A stretch of DNA of 11,021 bases from an uncultured Bacteroidales bacterium (GTDB lineage Bacteria > Bacteroidota > Bacteroidia > Bacteroidales > Paludibacteraceae): assembly GCA_903912795.1 (NCBI GenBank), contig CAIWIS010000165.1, positions 1-11,021 of the forward strand, written 5' to 3'. The notes beneath the pieces were generated by a model that was given only the letters and a program-made list of their open reading frames with translations, was not told the origin of the DNA and did not search any database. The position numbers and the translations under genes were made by a program. Below, one piece after another: positions 9,201 to 11,021 of this stretch; positions within the stretch are counted from its first letter, which is position 1, and each line of letters starts with the position of its first letter.

Positions 9201-9753
9201 TTCGGCCTACGAGCAACCAACCGATAGCTGGAACGAACTGGGAATGAGCTGGTCGATAGCACCTGCATTCGGAAGTGTTATTTCGGCTGTAAATGTAACC
9301 AATATAGGCAGCTATTACGAGTGGGATGTAACTTCTTATGTACAGAGCCAGATAAATGGCGATAAGAAAGTGAGTATATGTTTTTGGGATGCTGCAAGCA
9401 ACAACCTGGAGATAAAGTTTAACAGCAGGGAAGCCACGTCCAATCAACCGGAACTGGTTATATTGTCGGCACCTAATGCACTTATAACTCATGCTAACGA
9501 ATCGAAGTTATTCAGTATATATCCAAATCCGGTTAGAGGCGGAATTTTCAATATAAAATTGCACGACACAGAAACCGGTAACAATCCCGAAATAACTATA
9601 AGCACACTTCAAGGACAAATCGTTTACAAAAAAGAATTTACTACAGGCAGTCCGATTACAATAAATACAAATAAATTACTAAAAGGATCAGTATATTTAC
9701 TGTCTATAAAAAATGGAAATTCAATAAGTTACAGCAAATTAATTATTCAATAA
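6226..9753 (+). CDS. T9SS-secreted clan GH-A-like glycosidase with DNRLRE and BIG2 domains
   Basis: This is a 1175-residue secreted enzyme. The signal peptide ends V-D-A before Q34. Residues about 36-420 look like a (beta/alpha)8 glycosidase of clan GH-A. LYEFKNEP puts the acid/base candidate at E196 and PIVITEINS puts the nucleophile candidate at E313. The 117-residue spacing and the motifs resemble GH39-type enzymes; GH30, GH5 and GH86 are alternatives I cannot exclude. A beta-sandwich follows (about 425-514). DNRLRE domain 1 spans about 515-743, two BIG2 domains about 748-831 and 832-915, DNRLRE domain 2 about 916-1081 (ending NSREATSNQPELVIL), and a T9SS sorting tail 1092-1175 (FSIYPNP, LQGQIVYK). 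DNRLRE domains are related to CBM96, which includes alginate binders, so they probably bind substrate. The start at 6226 follows two decoy ATGs in a tandem repeat. The substrate is not known. Confidence 0.85.
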   Translation: MNKILNKISNYQKTGLLSALIICMAMVTYNVDAQWNIKLNPPNGNRIPQILGASSDLDVSLNTSMDYFRWFGITDFRFWFRQSITPLSNKISITDAATFTTAKASIRANPLRQGTPNDQYIDWKTFQMELSKIDGDSVLTKLKRQGIRALMVNTSDTGNDPLSLWSDKFTYWRMWYSFVFYFATKYDVELYEFKNEPDRIINFTQWQSHWIIAADAMRAAMEDVNANAGKNLKLYICGPVTAGEMWSSWGSQSWTSIQTDIYGNKNNALMNFGMYDYHHYSTSLSGIQSAITNIRTKMASATPSSAMPIVITEINSTYGSDFDSKQLDTEDLSYGIGTSRALTATATLGSTNGLKNEGGFYFFKIGESSNDVAGYGIINSDVYMSGSDNKSFGGITRGGACFQLYSNHFKGSKPMLELSTTAGSSSNRTAVAAWDEAKRAYYIYLSNANGSSATTTLDLSSLDVQAGAIATVARVDLSNTGQITEILNVSTSKTITFNTSNYSTLLVWVNQSVSQPTQLLPTNDTYLVITEKGVNRGSESTLKISQHHATAGERRLGFLQFDLRNLVKTNRYLLKLPGHNIGTDPNSRTIFHVYGTDETNWTESTLTWESAPGVGKYYTSPTTMAPTTGEGAIVDIEDNYKGFTSGAGTGLGLYGKFLGPISYTSANWTTGYVDVTDYVNSLIQVGKTGATFILASIVRYDVNKYNNAYYTAGVYDYSGKITEIGSKENTTADNRAGLLSIPTGVNWVNVSTVSITTSKTTISTGYSQQLTADVLPGYATNTNICWTSSNPAVATVNETGLVTAVSEGTTTVTATSVDGAKTASVQITVQSIPVSSVSVSPATGNIYVGVSLPLKVTILPENATNLNVNWSTANAAIATVNSEGVVTGVAAGTTAITATSVDGAKTGSMIITVKSADELNKRTFNPIEDADVYSGNSTANYGTLTYFRTKQGATVKRKSYVKFDVSTLDFTKISNAKIRLYCSGMEGGAYFVSAYEQPTDSWNELGMSWSIAPAFGSVISAVNVTNIGSYYEWDVTSYVQSQINGDKKVSICFWDAASNNLEIKFNSREATSNQPELVILSAPNALITHANESKLFSIYPNPVRGGIFNIKLHDTETGNNPEITISTLQGQIVYKKEFTTGSPITINTNKLLKGSVYLLSIKNGNSISYSKLIIQ
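8467..8970 (+). repeat. Two tandem BIG2 Ig-like domain repeats within the GH-A-like gene
   Basis: Copies at about 8467-8718 and 8719-8970 repeat the same P-x-x-ATN, W-(S/T), ATVN, GTT, ITA/VTA-TSVDGAKT pattern as the pair in the upstream beta-helix gene. They sit between the two DNRLRE domains and probably act as a spacer. Confidence 0.85.
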
Positions 9754-9764
9754 ATTAAAAAATC

Positions 9765-10670
9765 ATGTCAAAAAGAATTATTATAATTTTCGCTTTATTC
9801 ATTTCATGGACAACGTGTATAAAAGCTCAGGATTTTACTATTGGAGTAATCCCAGATTGGCAGAAACTAACATACCTTGGAACCGACGGTGCTGAGCAAA
9901 TGAAAGCAATTTGTCAGTGGTTTGTGGACCACAAAAAAGAACTAAACATTGTTTTTGTAGCCAGTCTTGGCGATATGTCTCAAGGGAATTACAAAGATAC
10001 CACCTACTCAACAGATCAATGGAAGAGAAATATTGAAGCATTGAGCTTACTGCGTGCTGCAAACATCCCTTTTTCACCCAATCAGGGAAATCATGACCCT
10101 GCTGTTGCACTAAACAAGTATTTTCCGGTAAGTTACTTCGAAAAAGAGAAATATTGGGGCGGGTCAATGAATGGAAAGATTGAAAATGCATATTATTTTT
10201 TCAAAACTTCGGGAATGAAATTTATGGTATTAAACACGCAATGGCAGAAAAACATTGATGTTAATAAGTGGGCTAATAAAACATTGGATAAATATAAAAA
10301 ATACCGAACAATTTACATAACGCATAGCGGCATATCCAAAGAGGTTGTAAACGATACGTATCTGGTTGATTCAATCGTGCGTAAACATGATAATATTTTT
10401 CTGGCAAACATGGGCCATTTGTGCGAAAGTGAGGGCGAAGAGTATTGGAAAACAACATCGGTCGGAGGTAAAACACAACATCTTATTCGCACCGATTATC
10501 AGTGTCGGAACGTAAAAAATATACCGGCATCCATGTTTCGCTATTACACTTTTAAACCCAACGAAAACAAAGTGTATGCCTATACATACAACTTACGTAC
10601 ACAAGCATACGAAACCGATGCTGACTCTCAGTTCTCATTTGACTATGAAATGAAACCGCTTAAAAAATAA
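9765..10670 (+). CDS. Exported calcineurin-like metallophosphoesterase
   Basis: This 301-residue protein has a signal peptide ending I-K-A before Q22. The mature part shows the calcineurin-like phosphoesterase motif series in order: PDWQ (D31, Q33) in place of D-x-H, GDM (D70), GNHD (108-111), THS (H187) and GHLC (217-220) in place of GHxH. The PDxQ form of the first motif is known from exported bacterial members of the superfamily. The Cys at 220 in place of the usual final His is unusual. The fold should bind two metals and cleave phosphate mono- or diesters; its substrate is unknown. It starts 11 bp after the glycosidase gene, so co-transcription is very likely and suggests it acts on a phosphate-bearing glycan or fragment (inference). 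No T9SS tail is present, so a periplasmic or secreted location is likely. The ATG chosen gives the signal peptide directly. Confidence 0.88.
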   Translation: MSKRIIIIFALFISWTTCIKAQDFTIGVIPDWQKLTYLGTDGAEQMKAICQWFVDHKKELNIVFVASLGDMSQGNYKDTTYSTDQWKRNIEALSLLRAANIPFSPNQGNHDPAVALNKYFPVSYFEKEKYWGGSMNGKIENAYYFFKTSGMKFMVLNTQWQKNIDVNKWANKTLDKYKKYRTIYITHSGISKEVVNDTYLVDSIVRKHDNIFLANMGHLCESEGEEYWKTTSVGGKTQHLIRTDYQCRNVKNIPASMFRYYTFKPNENKVYAYTYNLRTQAYETDADSQFSFDYEMKPLKK

Positions 10671-10734
10671 TGAATTAATAACTGAAAACACTGTTGACAA
10701 AGTTCTAAAGTATAAATTCAATTTTTTAAATAAA

Positions 10735-11021
10735 ATGAAGAATCACATTTGTATTATAGTGCTCTTATGCGTTAGTATTACAACAGTATACGCACAATGG
10801 CAATCGAATATTGTTAAATTTAATGGAAATGGAAAGCTAACCTATACATCCGATGCAGAGGGAAATAAAATACCTGATTTTAGCTATGCAGGCTACAAAA
10901 ATGGAATGGTAGCAATTCCAAACGTACCTGTACAAAAAACGATTAGCCCTCTTGCCGGTGACAATACAGCCAATATTCAAAACGCCATCAACACAGTTGC
11001 TGCACGAACACCTGATCTAAA
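10735..11021 (+). CDS. Second right-handed beta-helix protein (3'-truncated)
   Basis: The frame is open for 95 codons to the right edge. The signal peptide runs MKNHICIIVLL... and ends V-Y-A before Q21. The mature N-terminus (GKLTYTSDA, NKIPDFSYAGY, IPNVPV, then D-N-T-x-x-IQNAIN) parallels the start of the protein encoded from 3240 (GKLVYVP, IPDFSNVGY, VPVKITLNP, IQEAIDFV), so both belong to the same uncharacterised branch of the pectate-lyase superfamily. The helix itself and any downstream domains lie outside the window. The 64-bp leader before it shows no Shine-Dalgarno sequence and no terminator. It is probably secreted and active on the same polysaccharide as the upstream enzymes (inference). 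Confidence 0.82.
   Translation, partial: MKNHICIIVLLCVSITTVYAQWQSNIVKFNGNGKLTYTSDAEGNKIPDFSYAGYKNGMVAIPNVPVQKTISPLAGDNTANIQNAINTVAARTPDL

Noticed and set aside
9034..9492. 152-codon open frame on the minus strand
   Set aside because: It lies opposite the second DNRLRE domain of the GH-A-like gene, which has clear domain evidence; no independent support.
10671..10734. sigma70-like promoter TTGACA...TATAAA before the last gene
   Set aside because: The spacing is about 11 bp, too short for sigma70, and Bacteroidota use a different consensus; no TAnnTTTG element was found.

Overview
The window reads as part of an extracellular carbohydrate-processing cluster from a member of the Bacteroidota. 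It is AT-rich. Two of the proteins end in type IX secretion (T9SS) C-terminal sorting domains ('FPNP'/'YPNP' followed by 'LQGQIVYK'), several signal peptides end in A-Q or S-Q, and start codons sit in A/T-rich leaders without Shine-Dalgarno sequences. T9SS argues against the genus Bacteroides itself. A free-living or marine-type Bacteroidales or related lineage is more likely, but the sequence cannot fix the genus.

All six genes are on the + strand and tightly spaced. In order: (1) 1-1806, the 3' part of a gene for an SUMF1/FGE-like (C-type-lectin-fold) domain fused to a beta-propeller, cut by the left edge. (2) 1826-3136, an exported GH99/GH71-like putative glycosidase. (3) 3240-6200, a 986-residue right-handed beta-helix protein with two BIG2 Ig-like domains, a carbohydrate-binding-like beta-sandwich and a T9SS tail. 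(4) 6226-9753, a 1175-residue clan GH-A-like glycosidase with DNRLRE, BIG2, BIG2, DNRLRE and T9SS domains. (5) 9765-10670, an exported calcineurin-like metallophosphoesterase. (6) 10735-11021, the 5' end of a second beta-helix protein whose N-terminus resembles that of gene 3, cut by the right edge. Gaps are 19, 103, 25, 11 and 64 bp, so most or all genes may share a transcript; the 103-bp gap before gene 3 is the best place for an internal promoter. No gene-free stretch reaches 300 bp.

Working model (inference): genes 3 and 4 are large surface or secreted enzymes that bind and cut a polysaccharide outside the cell. Genes 2 and 5 are smaller exported enzymes without sorting tails and may act in the periplasm on released, possibly phosphorylated, fragments. 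No SusC/SusD pair, sulfatase or regulator lies in the window, so the substrate cannot be named. The most interesting points are the uncharacterised enzyme families gathered here, the SUMF1-propeller fusion that lacks FGE catalytic cysteines, the altered metal motifs of the phosphoesterase, and a 13-bp tandem repeat that places two 'Met-Arg-stop' minigenes between genes 3 and 4.
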